Assembly (NCBI RefSeq): GCF_946221935.1
Contig: NZ_CAMIGN010000001.1
Span: 186,001 to 250,000, forward strand
From: an uncultured Corynebacterium sp.
GTDB taxonomy: Bacteria > Actinomycetota > Actinomycetes > Mycobacteriales > Mycobacteriaceae
Reading direction: 5' to 3'
DNA: 64,000 bases
Of this stretch, positions 1 through 7,769 are shown in pieces (the first letter of the stretch is position 1; each line of letters opens with the position of its first letter). The translations under genes and the position numbers were made by a program. The notes under the pieces were generated by a model that had not been told where the DNA came from, did no database searches, and saw only the letters and a list, made by a program, of their open reading frames with translations.

Positions 1-1855
1 TGGCCACCACGTCGATCAGTTTCGTCGGGTCGGAATCCAGGTCCACCATGTTGCCGGCCTCCTTGGCGGCGGTGGTGCCGGTGTTCATGGCCACGCCCAC
101 GTCGGCTTGAGCCAGGGCAGGAGCGTCGTTAGTGCCGTCGCCGGTCATAGCTACTAGGCGACCTTTAGCTTGTTCCTTGCGGATCAGCTCTAGTTTCTGC
201 TCCGGGGTGGCTTCCGCCAGCACGTCGTCCACACCGGCCTCGGCAGCGATGGCTTTCGCGGTCAGCGCATTATCGCCGGTGACCATGACGGTGCGAATGC
301 CCATCTTGCGTAGCTGCTCGAAGCGCTCGGTCATGCCGGGCTTTACTACGTCTTTCAGGTGAATGACGCCCAAAACTCGGCCGGTGAGGTCCTCACCCTG
401 GGAACCCAGGGCGATTTCGGCGACAACCAGCGCGGTGCCACCACTGTTGGAGATGTCGTTGACGACGTCGGTGATGGAAGGCGGGACGTCACCGCCCAGG
501 TTGGTGACGAGCTTGGCAACCTCGGACGCAGCACCCTTAACGATCCTGCGGCTCGTGGCATTGCTGCGGGCGGACCATTCCGTGTGCTCCCCAGCGCCAG
601 CGGGTAGCTGAATGCCACTCATGCGGGTCTGAGCGGTGAAGGGGATGAACTCGGCCTCGCGGAAGGTTTCTTCGGGAATGACAAATCCAGATTGCTTCTC
701 GGCGAGCTGCACGATGGAGCGGCCTTCTGGAGTTTCGTCGGCCAGCGAGGACAACTGGCAGGCGTAGACGAGCTCTTTCTGGTCGATGCCTTCCATGGCG
801 ACGAACTCGCTGGCCTGGCGGTCACCGATGGTGATGGTGCCGGTCTTATCCAACAGCAGGGTGGCAACGTCACCTGCTGCCTCGACGGCTCGGCCGGACA
901 TGGCCAGCACATTGTGCTGCACCAGGCGGTCCATACCTGCGATGCCGATGGCGGATAGCAGCGCACCGATGGTGGTGGGGATGAGGCAGACAAGCAGGGC
1001 AACCAGCACCACCGGGGACTGTTCTGCGCCGTTGAAAGCAGCCATAGGAGCAAGCGCCAGAACCACGATCATGAAGATGATGGTCAGCACGATCAGCAGG
1101 GTGCCCAGAGCCAATTCGTTCGGAGTCTTCTTGCGCTCTGCGCCTTCGACGAGGCCGATCATGCGATCCATAAAGGACTCGCCCGGCTTGCTGGTGACGC
1201 GGATAGCGATGGCATCGGAGAGCACGCGGGTACCACCGGTCACGGCGGAGCGGTCACCGCCGGATTCCCGGATAACGGGTGCGGATTCGCCGGTAACAGC
1301 GGACTCGTCGACGCTGGCGGCGCCCATGATGACGTCGCCGTCGGCAGGGATCACGTTACCTGCGTTCACCAGAACAATATCGCCCGGCAAGAGGGACTCG
1401 CTGGAGACCTCTTCGCTGACGTCTTTAATGCCTGCGCCGGAGTCCTCGAGTGCGCGAGCCAGATGGGGGTCGTTGACGTCGGAACCGCCGAACTTAAGTG
1501 CATTGGATTGGGTGCGAGTGGAACGAAGGGCGTCCGCCTGTGCCTTACCGCGGCCTTCGGCAACGGCTTCGGCGAGGGTGGCGAACAACACGGTCAGCCA
1601 CAGCCACACTGTGATTGACCAGGTAAACAGTGAGGGGTGCGCGATCGCCAAAATGAGGGTGAAAAGCGCGCCGACTTCTACCAGGAACATCACTGGAGTC
1701 TTGTACAGCAGGCGCGGGTCCATCTTCTTCAGCGCCAGCGGCAGAGCCTGCTTTAGCTGGGCTGCGGAGAACGCACCTTCGTTCTTCTTGTTGTGCTTGG
1801 CTGGAGCCGAGGCACGCTTCGCGGTGGAGCGGGAAGGGGCATTGAGGGTTGTCAT
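1..1855 (-). CDS. kdpB: KdpB, ATPase subunit of K+ pump (3' end cut by window)
   Basis: Catalytic P-type ATPase subunit of the high-affinity KdpFABC potassium importer in the cell membrane. The minus-strand reading starts with ATG at 1855 and stays open for 618 codons to the window edge; about 60-70 C-terminal residues are missing. The phosphorylation motif DKTGT begins near residue 336, the TGES actuator loop lies near residue 187, and the hinge motif GDGTNDAPAL lies near residues 568-580. The N-terminus is basic (Lys/Arg/Ala-rich) before the first membrane helices. The start overlaps the kdpA stop by 4 bases (ATGA), so translation is probably coupled. kdpC would be expected next, outside the window. 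Confidence 0.97.
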   Translation of the reverse strand, partial: MTTLNAPSRSTAKRASAPAKHNKKNEGAFSAAQLKQALPLALKKMDPRLLYKTPVMFLVEVGALFTLILAIAHPSLFTWSITVWLWLTVLFATLAEAVAEGRGKAQADALRSTRTQSNALKFGGSDVNDPHLARALEDSGAGIKDVSEEVSSESLLPGDIVLVNAGNVIPADGDVIMGAASVDESAVTGESAPVIRESGGDRSAVTGGTRVLSDAIAIRVTSKPGESFMDRMIGLVEGAERKKTPNELALGTLLIVLTIIFMIVVLALAPMAAFNGAEQSPVVLVALLVCLIPTTIGALLSAIGIAGMDRLVQHNVLAMSGRAVEAAGDVATLLLDKTGTITIGDRQASEFVAMEGIDQKELVYACQLSSLADETPEGRSIVQLAEKQSGFVIPEETFREAEFIPFTAQTRMSGIQLPAGAGEHTEWSARSNATSRRIVKGAASEVAKLVTNLGGDVPPSITDVVNDISNSGGTALVVAEIALGSQGEDLTGRVLGVIHLKDVVKPGMTERFEQLRKMGIRTVMVTGDNALTAKAIAAEAGVDDVLAEATPEQKLELIRKEQAKGRLVAMTGDGTNDAPALAQADVGVAMNTGTTAAKEAGNMVDLDSDPTKLIDVVA

Positions 1856-3504
1856 GACAGGGCCTCCGTCAACGGGCCGAGAACCAGGGTGGGCAGGAAG
1901 GTCAGGGCACCAACGATGATGGCGATGCCGACCATCACTCCCACGAACTGCGGGCGGTGGGTGGGTAGGGTACCGGCGTTTTCAGCAGCCGGCTTTTGCT
2001 TAGCGAAGTCTCCTGCCAAGGCCAGAGCCATCACGATCGGCAGGAAGCGTCCCAGCAACATGCACAGACCCAGGGTGATGTTGAACCACGGGGTATCGGC
2101 ACCGAAGCCGGCGAATGCGGAACCGTTGTTGTTGGAGGCTGATGTGTAGGCATAAACAATGTCGCTAAAGCCGTGCGGTCCATCGGCAGAAACCGATTCG
2201 CGGGTGTCCGGCAGCATGGCGGAAATACCTACGCCTGCCAGCACCAACGTTGGCATAACCAGGATGTACAGGCTCACCTTGGTGATCTCGGAAACGCCGA
2301 TGCGCTTGCCCAGATACTCCGGGGTACGGCCGACCATCAGGCCGGCGACGAACACGCTGAGCAGGGCGATCATGAGCATGCCGTAGAGGCCGGTGCCCAC
2401 GCCGCCGGGGGAGATCTCGCCCAGCATCATGTCCAGGATCAGCATGCCGCCCGCGAGTGGGTGGTAACTCGAGTGGAAGGAGTCCACAGCGCCTGTGGAC
2501 GTCATCGTGGTGGTGACCGCGAAGAAGGAGGAAGGCAGCACGCCCAGGCGGTATTCCTTACCTTCCATACCGCCACCCTGGAATGCGGCCAGGGAGGTTT
2601 CGCTGGACATCACGACTGCCAGGGAAGAGAAGTACAGCACAGCCATGGCTGCGAGAACGGCCCAGCCCTGACGAGTGTCGTTCACCATCTTGCCGAAGGT
2701 GCGGGTCAGGCTGACCGGGATCACCAGGATGAGGAAGATCTCCAGCATGTTGGTCCATGCATTCGGGTTCTCAAACGGGTGGGCGGAGTTGGCGTTGAAG
2801 TAGCCACCACCGTTGGTGCCCAGCTCCTTAATGACCTCCTGCGATGCCACTGCACCGCCCGGGATGGTCTGTTGGCCACCCGTAATCGTCTCGACGGTGG
2901 TCGGGGCGTGGAAGTTCTGGATCGCACCCTGGGAGATCAGCAGGATCGCACCGATGATTGCCATCGGCAGCAGGATGCGGAACACAGCACGGGTCAGATC
3001 CACCCAGAAGTTGCCGATCTGGCCGTTGCCCATGCGGTTGGCCAGGCCACGAATCAGTGCGATAGCCACGGTAATGCCCACCGCGGCGGAAACGAAGTTC
3101 TGTACAGCCAGGCCAGCCATCTGGGTGAGGATGGTCATGGCCTCCTCACCGGAGTAAGACTGCCAGTTGGTGTTAGTCGTGAAGGAAACAGCGGTGTTCC
3201 ATGCCTGGTCCCAGTGCACGGGTTCCTTACCGTGGTTCAGGGGAAGCCACTGCTGCACGCGCTGCAACAGGTAGACGAACACGACGCTGATAGCGGAGAA
3301 AGCCAGCAGGCTTGCACAGTAGCGAGTCCACTTCTGCTGGCCGTCGGGGTTTACACCGATGAGTCGGTAGAAGCCACGCTCGAAGCCATTGTGCTTCTTA
3401 GCAGTGAACGTGGTGGCCATGTAGTTGCCCAGCGGCACATAGAACGCTGCGAGGGCAATAATGACCGTGATGACAGGGATCCACCCTGTGATGCTGCCGC
3501 TCAT
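1852..3504 (-). CDS. kdpA: KdpA, K+-translocating channel subunit
   Basis: Potassium-selective, channel-like subunit of KdpFABC; it takes up external K+ and passes it to KdpB. 550 residues, close to the usual family length. It starts MSGSITGWIP and holds about ten hydrophobic segments with Gly-rich selectivity-filter repeats typical of the SKT superfamily, for example TNGGGYFNANSAHPFENP around residues 229-246 and ASNNNGSAF near residue 456. Its start overlaps the kdpF stop by 4 bases, and its stop overlaps the kdpB start by 4 bases, giving a tightly packed operon. Confidence 0.98.
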   Translation of the reverse strand: MSGSITGWIPVITVIIALAAFYVPLGNYMATTFTAKKHNGFERGFYRLIGVNPDGQQKWTRYCASLLAFSAISVVFVYLLQRVQQWLPLNHGKEPVHWDQAWNTAVSFTTNTNWQSYSGEEAMTILTQMAGLAVQNFVSAAVGITVAIALIRGLANRMGNGQIGNFWVDLTRAVFRILLPMAIIGAILLISQGAIQNFHAPTTVETITGGQQTIPGGAVASQEVIKELGTNGGGYFNANSAHPFENPNAWTNMLEIFLILVIPVSLTRTFGKMVNDTRQGWAVLAAMAVLYFSSLAVVMSSETSLAAFQGGGMEGKEYRLGVLPSSFFAVTTTMTSTGAVDSFHSSYHPLAGGMLILDMMLGEISPGGVGTGLYGMLMIALLSVFVAGLMVGRTPEYLGKRIGVSEITKVSLYILVMPTLVLAGVGISAMLPDTRESVSADGPHGFSDIVYAYTSASNNNGSAFAGFGADTPWFNITLGLCMLLGRFLPIVMALALAGDFAKQKPAAENAGTLPTHRPQFVGVMVGIAIIVGALTFLPTLVLGPLTEALS

Positions 3505-3593
3505 GAGAACTTCTCCGGGTTCAACAGGGCAACCAAAAGGTAGATGATGGCAAGGATCCCCAGGACCCCACCGACGATCAGTTCCCAGCTCAT
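3501..3593 (-). CDS. kdpF: KdpF, 30-residue accessory subunit
   Basis: A 30-residue single-span membrane peptide beginning MSWELIVGGVLG and ending LLNPEKFS. The C-terminal (R/P)PEKF-type ending is the hallmark of KdpF, the small lipid-like stabiliser of the KdpABC complex. Its TGA overlaps the ATG of kdpA, and its own ATG overlaps the stop of the upstream micro-ORF, both as ATGA. It is below the size cut-off of most ORF callers. The identification rests on position, length and terminal motif. Confidence 0.9.
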   Translation of the reverse strand: MSWELIVGGVLGILAIIYLLVALLNPEKFS

Positions 3594-3676
3594 AGCTTAT
3601 CCACCGCCTTCAAGGCGGCACCCATTGCGCCGAACAGCGCGCAGGTTACTGCAACCATTACAAAGTCAAAAAGCAT
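3590..3676 (-). CDS. 28-residue membrane micro-protein heading the kdp operon
   Basis: Minus-strand ATG at 3676, 28 codons plus TGA. The peptide begins MLFDFVMVAVTC and ends LKAVDKL: one hydrophobic helix with a short charged tail. Its stop overlaps the kdpF start as ATGA, the same coupling used by every later gene pair in the operon, which argues that it is translated. No strong Shine-Dalgarno precedes it; an A/T-rich TATATT lies just upstream. I recall similar 25-30 residue, single-helix ORFs before kdpF in other actinobacteria, but cannot verify that here. Function unknown; it may be a further small Kdp subunit or a leader peptide. Confidence 0.6.
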   Translation of the reverse strand: MLFDFVMVAVTCALFGAMGAALKAVDKL

Positions 3677-3710
3677 GGGAATATAACAACACCGTTGTCA
3701 CCCCATGCTT
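3671..3710. promoter_or_regulatory. Nested palindrome over the kdp leader and first start codon
   Basis: Outer arms AAGCATGGG (3671-3679) and CCCATGCTT (3702-3710) are perfect inverted repeats. Inside them, ACAAC (3686-3690) and GTTGT (3694-3698) form a second one. The ATG of the 28-codon micro-ORF (3674-3676 on the minus strand) lies in one arm. It could be an operator for the kdp operon or, if transcribed, an RNA hairpin hiding the start codon. No T-run follows on either strand, so it does not look like a terminator. Confidence 0.5.
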
Positions 3711-3789
3711 ATGACTCTTTACGCTTTCTTAACGCCCCTCCTTAACACCGCCTTTTGACGCCCCGACCTGCGCCGGTGCAGGCGGATGA

Positions 3790-6171
3790 TTATTCGCCAT
3801 CGATCGGCGTTGGCTGCAGCTTCCAGACCTCAGTGGCGTAGTCGCGGATCGTCCGGTCAGAGGAGAACCGTCCCGATTCGCAGATGTTCACCCATGCCTT
3901 CTGTGCCCAACCCTGTGGGTTCGCAGCGTAGTCAGCGGCCATGCGGTCGCGGACATCGCGGTAGTCTGCGAAGTCGCCCAGCACGTAATAGGTATCGGAT
4001 GCGTCCTCGCCGAAGCCGTGGATCAGCGACTGCTTCAGATCGTAGAACCATCCCGTGTAGTCATCGTGCAGGGTGCCGTTATCCAGCGCATCGAGGGTGC
4101 GCTTCAGCCCCGGCACGGACTCGTAGAGCTCATAGGGCTTGTATTCAGCGCGCAGGGACGGCAGCTCCTCTTCGCGGGCGCCGAAAATGTAGGCGTTTTC
4201 TTCACCGACCGAGTCCACGATCTCCACGTTCGCGCCGTCCATGGTGCCCAGCGTCAGCGCACCGTTCATCATGAACTTCATATTGGAGGTGCCGGAGGCC
4301 TCCTTACCCGCTGTAGAAATCTGCTCCGACACATCGGAGGCCGGCAGGATGTGCTCGGCGGGGGAGACATTGTAGTTCTCGACGAACACGACCTTCAGCA
4401 GCGGGGAGACCACCGGGTCGTTGTTCACAAGATCTGCGATCGCGTTGATGAGCTTGATGATCGCCTTCGCCCGCGTATAACCCGGCGCGGCCTTCGCACC
4501 GAAGATCACCGTGCGCGGCGGTAGGTCGCGCTGGTGATCCTCCTTGATGCGGAAGTACAGATCCAGCACGTACAGGGCGTTGAGGAGCTGGCGCTTGTAT
4601 TCGTGCAGGCGCTTGATCTGTACATCGAAGATGGAATCCGGGTCGATGACCACGCCCTGGCGCTCGGCGATCCACTCGGCGAAGTCGTGCTTGTTGGCAG
4701 CCTTGATCTCACGGAGCTCCTGCATGACCGCCGGGTCGGAGGAGTAGCTGCGCAGTTCCTTGAGCTTGTCGAGGTCGGTGACCCAGGCGCCACTACCCGA
4801 AAGGCGAGTAAGCAGCGCAGACAGGCGCGGGTTAATCATCCGCAGCCAGCGACGCGGTGTTACACCATTGGTCTTGTTGTTGAACTTCTCCGGCCACAGT
4901 GCAAACCAATCGCCGAGGGTTTCGCGCTTGATGATCTCCGTGTGGAGTGCGGCCACGCCGTTGATGGAATACGCGGCGTAGCAGGCGATCCACGCCATGT
5001 GCACCACACCGTGTTGGATGGGGGCCATTCTTTGGATGGTGACGCTATCCATTCCCTCCGCCGAGCGCTCGATGCGGAAGCGACGGTCGATCTCGGCGAT
5101 GATCTCCCACACACGCCAGAACAACTGTTGGAAGATCTGCTGATCCCACTGCTCCAGAGCCTCGGTGAGGACGGTGTGGTTGGTGTAGGCGAAGGTGTTG
5201 GAAACGATCTCCCAGGATTCCTCCCAGCCCATGCCGTGCTCGTCCATCAGCAGACGCATGAGCTCCGGAATGGCCAGCACCGGGTGAGTGTCGTTGAGCT
5301 GCACGGAGTGGAAATCTGCGAAGTTCTTCAGGTCACCGTGCTGAGCCAGGTGGCTGCGAATCATCGCCTGCAGGGAGGCAGAGGTGAAGAAGTATTGCTG
5401 GCGCACGCGCAGCTTCTTGCCCTCGTAGGTGGTGTCGTTCGGGTACAGCACGCGGCAGATATCGCTGACGCGTTCGCGCTCGATGATGGCATCGGTGAAG
5501 CGCTGGGAGTTGAAAGCGTCGTAATCGAACTCCTCCCACGGCTCAGACTTCCACAAGCGCAGGGTGCCGACGTTGCGAGTGCCGTAGCCGGTGATGGGCA
5601 TGTCATAGGGAATCGCGCGGACCTTCATATCATCGAAGTGCACGACCAACTGGTCGGAGGCACGGCGGATGGTGAAGGGATACTCTTCCTCACGCCATGG
5701 ATCCGGGCGCTCGACCTGGAAGCCATTGTCGAAGGACTGGCGGAACAGGCCGAAGCGGTAGAGGATGCCGTAGCCGGTGACGGGGTAATCCTGGGTGACG
5801 GCGGAATCCAGGAAACAGGCCGCCAGGCGACCCAAGCCACCGTTTCCTAGTGCTGCGTCGTTTTCTACCTCCAGCACGTCAGCCAGTTCGTGGCCCAGCT
5901 CACGGGTGGCGGCCTGTGCTTCCTCCACCAGGCCTAAGTTGGTGAGGTTATTTAACAGCGCGCGGCCCATCAGGAACTCGGCGGAGAAGTAGTGCTGCTG
6001 GCGGGTTGCGGCATAGGCAGAGCGGGTACGCTCCCAATCGTCGGCGATGCGCTCCTGGATGCTGCGGGAGAGTCCCGTCCAGAACTTGCGGGTGGATGCT
6101 TGCTGGGGCGGTGTACCTGCGGCAGCGCGGACGTGGCCGCCAATGGCAGTGGAGTTTAGTTCGTGGCTCAT
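3790..6171 (-). CDS. glgP: Glycogen/maltodextrin phosphorylase
   Basis: Cytoplasmic PLP-dependent enzyme that releases glucose-1-phosphate from the non-reducing ends of alpha-1,4-glucans. 793 residues, a normal length. The PLP-binding region EASGTSNMKFMMNGALTLGT lies at about residues 622-641. The N-terminal block with AALGNGGLGRLAACFLDS (about residues 107-124), and the RIKRLHEYKRQ-type segment before the PLP domain (here QIKRLHEYKRQ), are standard for GT35. It starts MSHELNSTAIGG. It is transcribed alone; the gene upstream on the same strand (6229-7449) ends 57 bases before it. Confidence 0.97.
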   Translation of the reverse strand: MSHELNSTAIGGHVRAAAGTPPQQASTRKFWTGLSRSIQERIADDWERTRSAYAATRQQHYFSAEFLMGRALLNNLTNLGLVEEAQAATRELGHELADVLEVENDAALGNGGLGRLAACFLDSAVTQDYPVTGYGILYRFGLFRQSFDNGFQVERPDPWREEEYPFTIRRASDQLVVHFDDMKVRAIPYDMPITGYGTRNVGTLRLWKSEPWEEFDYDAFNSQRFTDAIIERERVSDICRVLYPNDTTYEGKKLRVRQQYFFTSASLQAMIRSHLAQHGDLKNFADFHSVQLNDTHPVLAIPELMRLLMDEHGMGWEESWEIVSNTFAYTNHTVLTEALEQWDQQIFQQLFWRVWEIIAEIDRRFRIERSAEGMDSVTIQRMAPIQHGVVHMAWIACYAAYSINGVAALHTEIIKRETLGDWFALWPEKFNNKTNGVTPRRWLRMINPRLSALLTRLSGSGAWVTDLDKLKELRSYSSDPAVMQELREIKAANKHDFAEWIAERQGVVIDPDSIFDVQIKRLHEYKRQLLNALYVLDLYFRIKEDHQRDLPPRTVIFGAKAAPGYTRAKAIIKLINAIADLVNNDPVVSPLLKVVFVENYNVSPAEHILPASDVSEQISTAGKEASGTSNMKFMMNGALTLGTMDGANVEIVDSVGEENAYIFGAREEELPSLRAEYKPYELYESVPGLKRTLDALDNGTLHDDYTGWFYDLKQSLIHGFGEDASDTYYVLGDFADYRDVRDRMAADYAANPQGWAQKAWVNICESGRFSSDRTIRDYATEVWKLQPTPIDGE

Positions 6172-6228
6172 AGGTACTGATTCTATGGTGCCGGTTGGGA
6201 ACTCGCTGGTCGGGAATAGGGCAGGGGG

Positions 6229-7449
6229 CTAGTGCTCCAGGAACTTCCGCGCATCTTGCCGAAGCGAGTCCTGCAGCCGGTTGAACCCATCCACCGATTC
6301 GTCCGATGTCGGGGGAGCCTGGATAATCTCGCTGGAATCTAGCCCAGCTTGCAGCTCACGGGCGCGCGTGATCTCCGCATCCAGCTTCAACCCCATCAGC
6401 AGCAGGGTATTGGCCACGATCAACCCTAGGAACCCTGCGATGAGGCCACCCAAAGCGCCATACATGCCGAAGTGCATAAAGCCATTCAGGTACAGCTTTA
6501 CGACCAGCGCCACCAGGATGATTCCAACAAAGGCGAACACCGAGCCGACTGTGAGCCAGCGGAAGCGCCCATAGCTCACGTTGGGCGCCACGTGGTAGAG
6601 CGCGGCGATGAGGAAGGTCGACAGTATGGCGATCACCGGCCACCGAAGGTAGCCCCAGATCGGAAGGAAGTCCTGGACAATAAAACGCTCCAGCCACTTC
6701 AGGTGTAGGGGTTCGGCAAAGCGGTCGAAGAGTGGCGTCAATAGGTCACCGCGGAAGAAGAAAGCCACCGCAACAAGTACGAGTCCCAGAATCAGAAGAA
6801 ACGTCAGGCCCCACATGGCCAGCCACGTGCGCACGATATTGCGGCCCTCTCGCCGTCCGTAGAGGCCGTTGGCACTGCGCGAAAATGCGCGGACATAGGC
6901 CGAGGAGGAGAATAGGGCGATGATCACACTCACCGTCAGTGTGACAACTGATTGTTGGGTGGAACCGATAATGACGTCCACGATTGTGCGCGCGTTGTCG
7001 GCGAAAGTTTCGGGGACGTTCTCGTCGATGAATTGGTCGGTGAGGTCAGTAACCTGTTTGCGGTTCTGATCCAGCACCAGGGTGGTGATGGAGTAGAACG
7101 CGGTGAGGGTCGGGATCGCCGTCAGCAACGTAAAGAAGCTCAAGACCGCACCCCGATCCATCAAGGCGCGGAAGAAAAACTCGAAGTACAGGCGCTTGGC
7201 GATAAGCGGCCACGCCTTCGGGCCGACAAACCGGTTCTTGCTGGTGACCTTTTCGCGGTACTCCGCCCGGCTCAGCGCCACGATGCCCTCGCCACCTTCG
7301 GCGTTGACGATGCGTCGCGGGGTGTGTTTCTTTTCCCGCACCTTCTTAATGACGCCACCCGCGCCGTCCGTGCGCTCAGCGTCCGCGCGCGGGGTATCGC
7401 CGAGCACGTTGGCGGGGAAGTGCGAAGGTGTGGGTGAAGAGTTCATCAA
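6229..7449 (-). CDS. YihY/BrkB-family inner membrane protein
   Basis: 406-residue membrane protein of the YihY/virulence factor BrkB (UPF0761) family, formerly mislabelled ribonuclease BN. A long polar, basic N-terminus (about 100 residues, with the segment GGVIKKVREKKHTPRR) precedes the conserved start of the domain, AKRLYFEFFFRALMDRGAVL (about residues 85-104), and about six hydrophobic segments. A polar tail follows (about residues 365-406). The family is thought to act in envelope processes or transport, but no reaction is established. The start (ATG at 7449) is the first in frame; some of the hydrophilic N-terminus could be non-coding if a later start is used. Confidence 0.88.
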   Translation of the reverse strand: MMNSSPTPSHFPANVLGDTPRADAERTDGAGGVIKKVREKKHTPRRIVNAEGGEGIVALSRAEYREKVTSKNRFVGPKAWPLIAKRLYFEFFFRALMDRGAVLSFFTLLTAIPTLTAFYSITTLVLDQNRKQVTDLTDQFIDENVPETFADNARTIVDVIIGSTQQSVVTLTVSVIIALFSSSAYVRAFSRSANGLYGRREGRNIVRTWLAMWGLTFLLILGLVLVAVAFFFRGDLLTPLFDRFAEPLHLKWLERFIVQDFLPIWGYLRWPVIAILSTFLIAALYHVAPNVSYGRFRWLTVGSVFAFVGIILVALVVKLYLNGFMHFGMYGALGGLIAGFLGLIVANTLLLMGLKLDAEITRARELQAGLDSSEIIQAPPTSDESVDGFNRLQDSLRQDARKFLEH

Positions 7450-7557
7450 CGAACAAACTAGCAGGTGAAATTAGGGATTAGGTGGATTGGCACTGCGTTG
7501 TGTAGAGTTCTCCCTGCTGCTTGAAGAAGCACGCGTGCCAGTTTTTGTGGCACACGC

Positions 7558-7630
7558 GCCCCGTTCGTCTAGCGGCCTAGGACGCCGGCCTCTCACGCCG
7601 GTAACACGGGTTCAAATCCCGTACGGGGTA
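7558..7630 (+). tRNA. tRNA-Glu (anticodon CTC)
   Basis: Cloverleaf of 73 nt. The acceptor stem GCCCCGT pairs with ACGGGGT (G1-U72 wobble, as in related tRNA-Glu genes). The D arm carries CTAGCGGCCTAGG. The anticodon stem CCGGC/GCCGG holds loop CTCTCAC with anticodon CTC, and the T arm has GGTTCAAATCC. Discriminator base A. The 3' CCA is not encoded. Confidence 0.97.
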
Positions 7631-7637
7631 CAACATC

Positions 7638-7669
7638 AGCACGGCATACGGGTCGTGCTTTTTCCTTTT
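7638..7669 (+). terminator. Rho-independent terminator after tRNA-Glu
   Basis: AGCACG (7638-7643) pairs with CGTGCT (7654-7659) across a 10-nt loop, followed by a T-rich tract TTTTTCCTTTT. It sits 8 nt after the tRNA 3' end, as expected for a stand-alone tRNA gene. Confidence 0.8.
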
Positions 7670-7734
7670 GCGGGTCGGCGGGCGGTAAAACCGTTTTGGC
7701 GCAGCAATCTTCCCCAAATTTTTTGCCGATGGCT

Positions 7735-7769
7735 TCGTTAATCCGCAGTGTATGTGATGGAATTAACGA
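7735..7769. promoter_or_regulatory. Inverted repeat directly before the peptide transporter start
   Basis: TCGTTAA (7735-7741) and TTAACGA (7763-7769) are perfect inverted repeats separated by 21 nt, and the second arm abuts the ATG at 7770. No convincing Shine-Dalgarno is seen. It may be an operator for the transporter gene or a leader hairpin at the ribosome site; there is no direct evidence for either. Confidence 0.4.

Noticed and set aside
2173..3543. 456-codon plus-strand frame opposite kdpA
   Set aside because: It is an antisense shadow: kdpA on the other strand is a full-length match to its family, and the shadow product is His/Gly-rich with no recognisable domain.
4534..5850. 438-codon plus-strand frame opposite glgP
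   Set aside because: Antisense shadow of a clear glycogen phosphorylase; no ribosome site or domain.
7535..7553. GTGCCA/TGGCAC hairpin just before tRNA-Glu
   Set aside because: Short stem with no T-run after it; could be chance and does not look like a terminator or attachment site.
7558..7670. tRNA-Glu as an integration (att) site
   Set aside because: No integrase gene and no second copy of the tRNA 3' end are visible near the AT-rich island, which begins almost 3 kb away.
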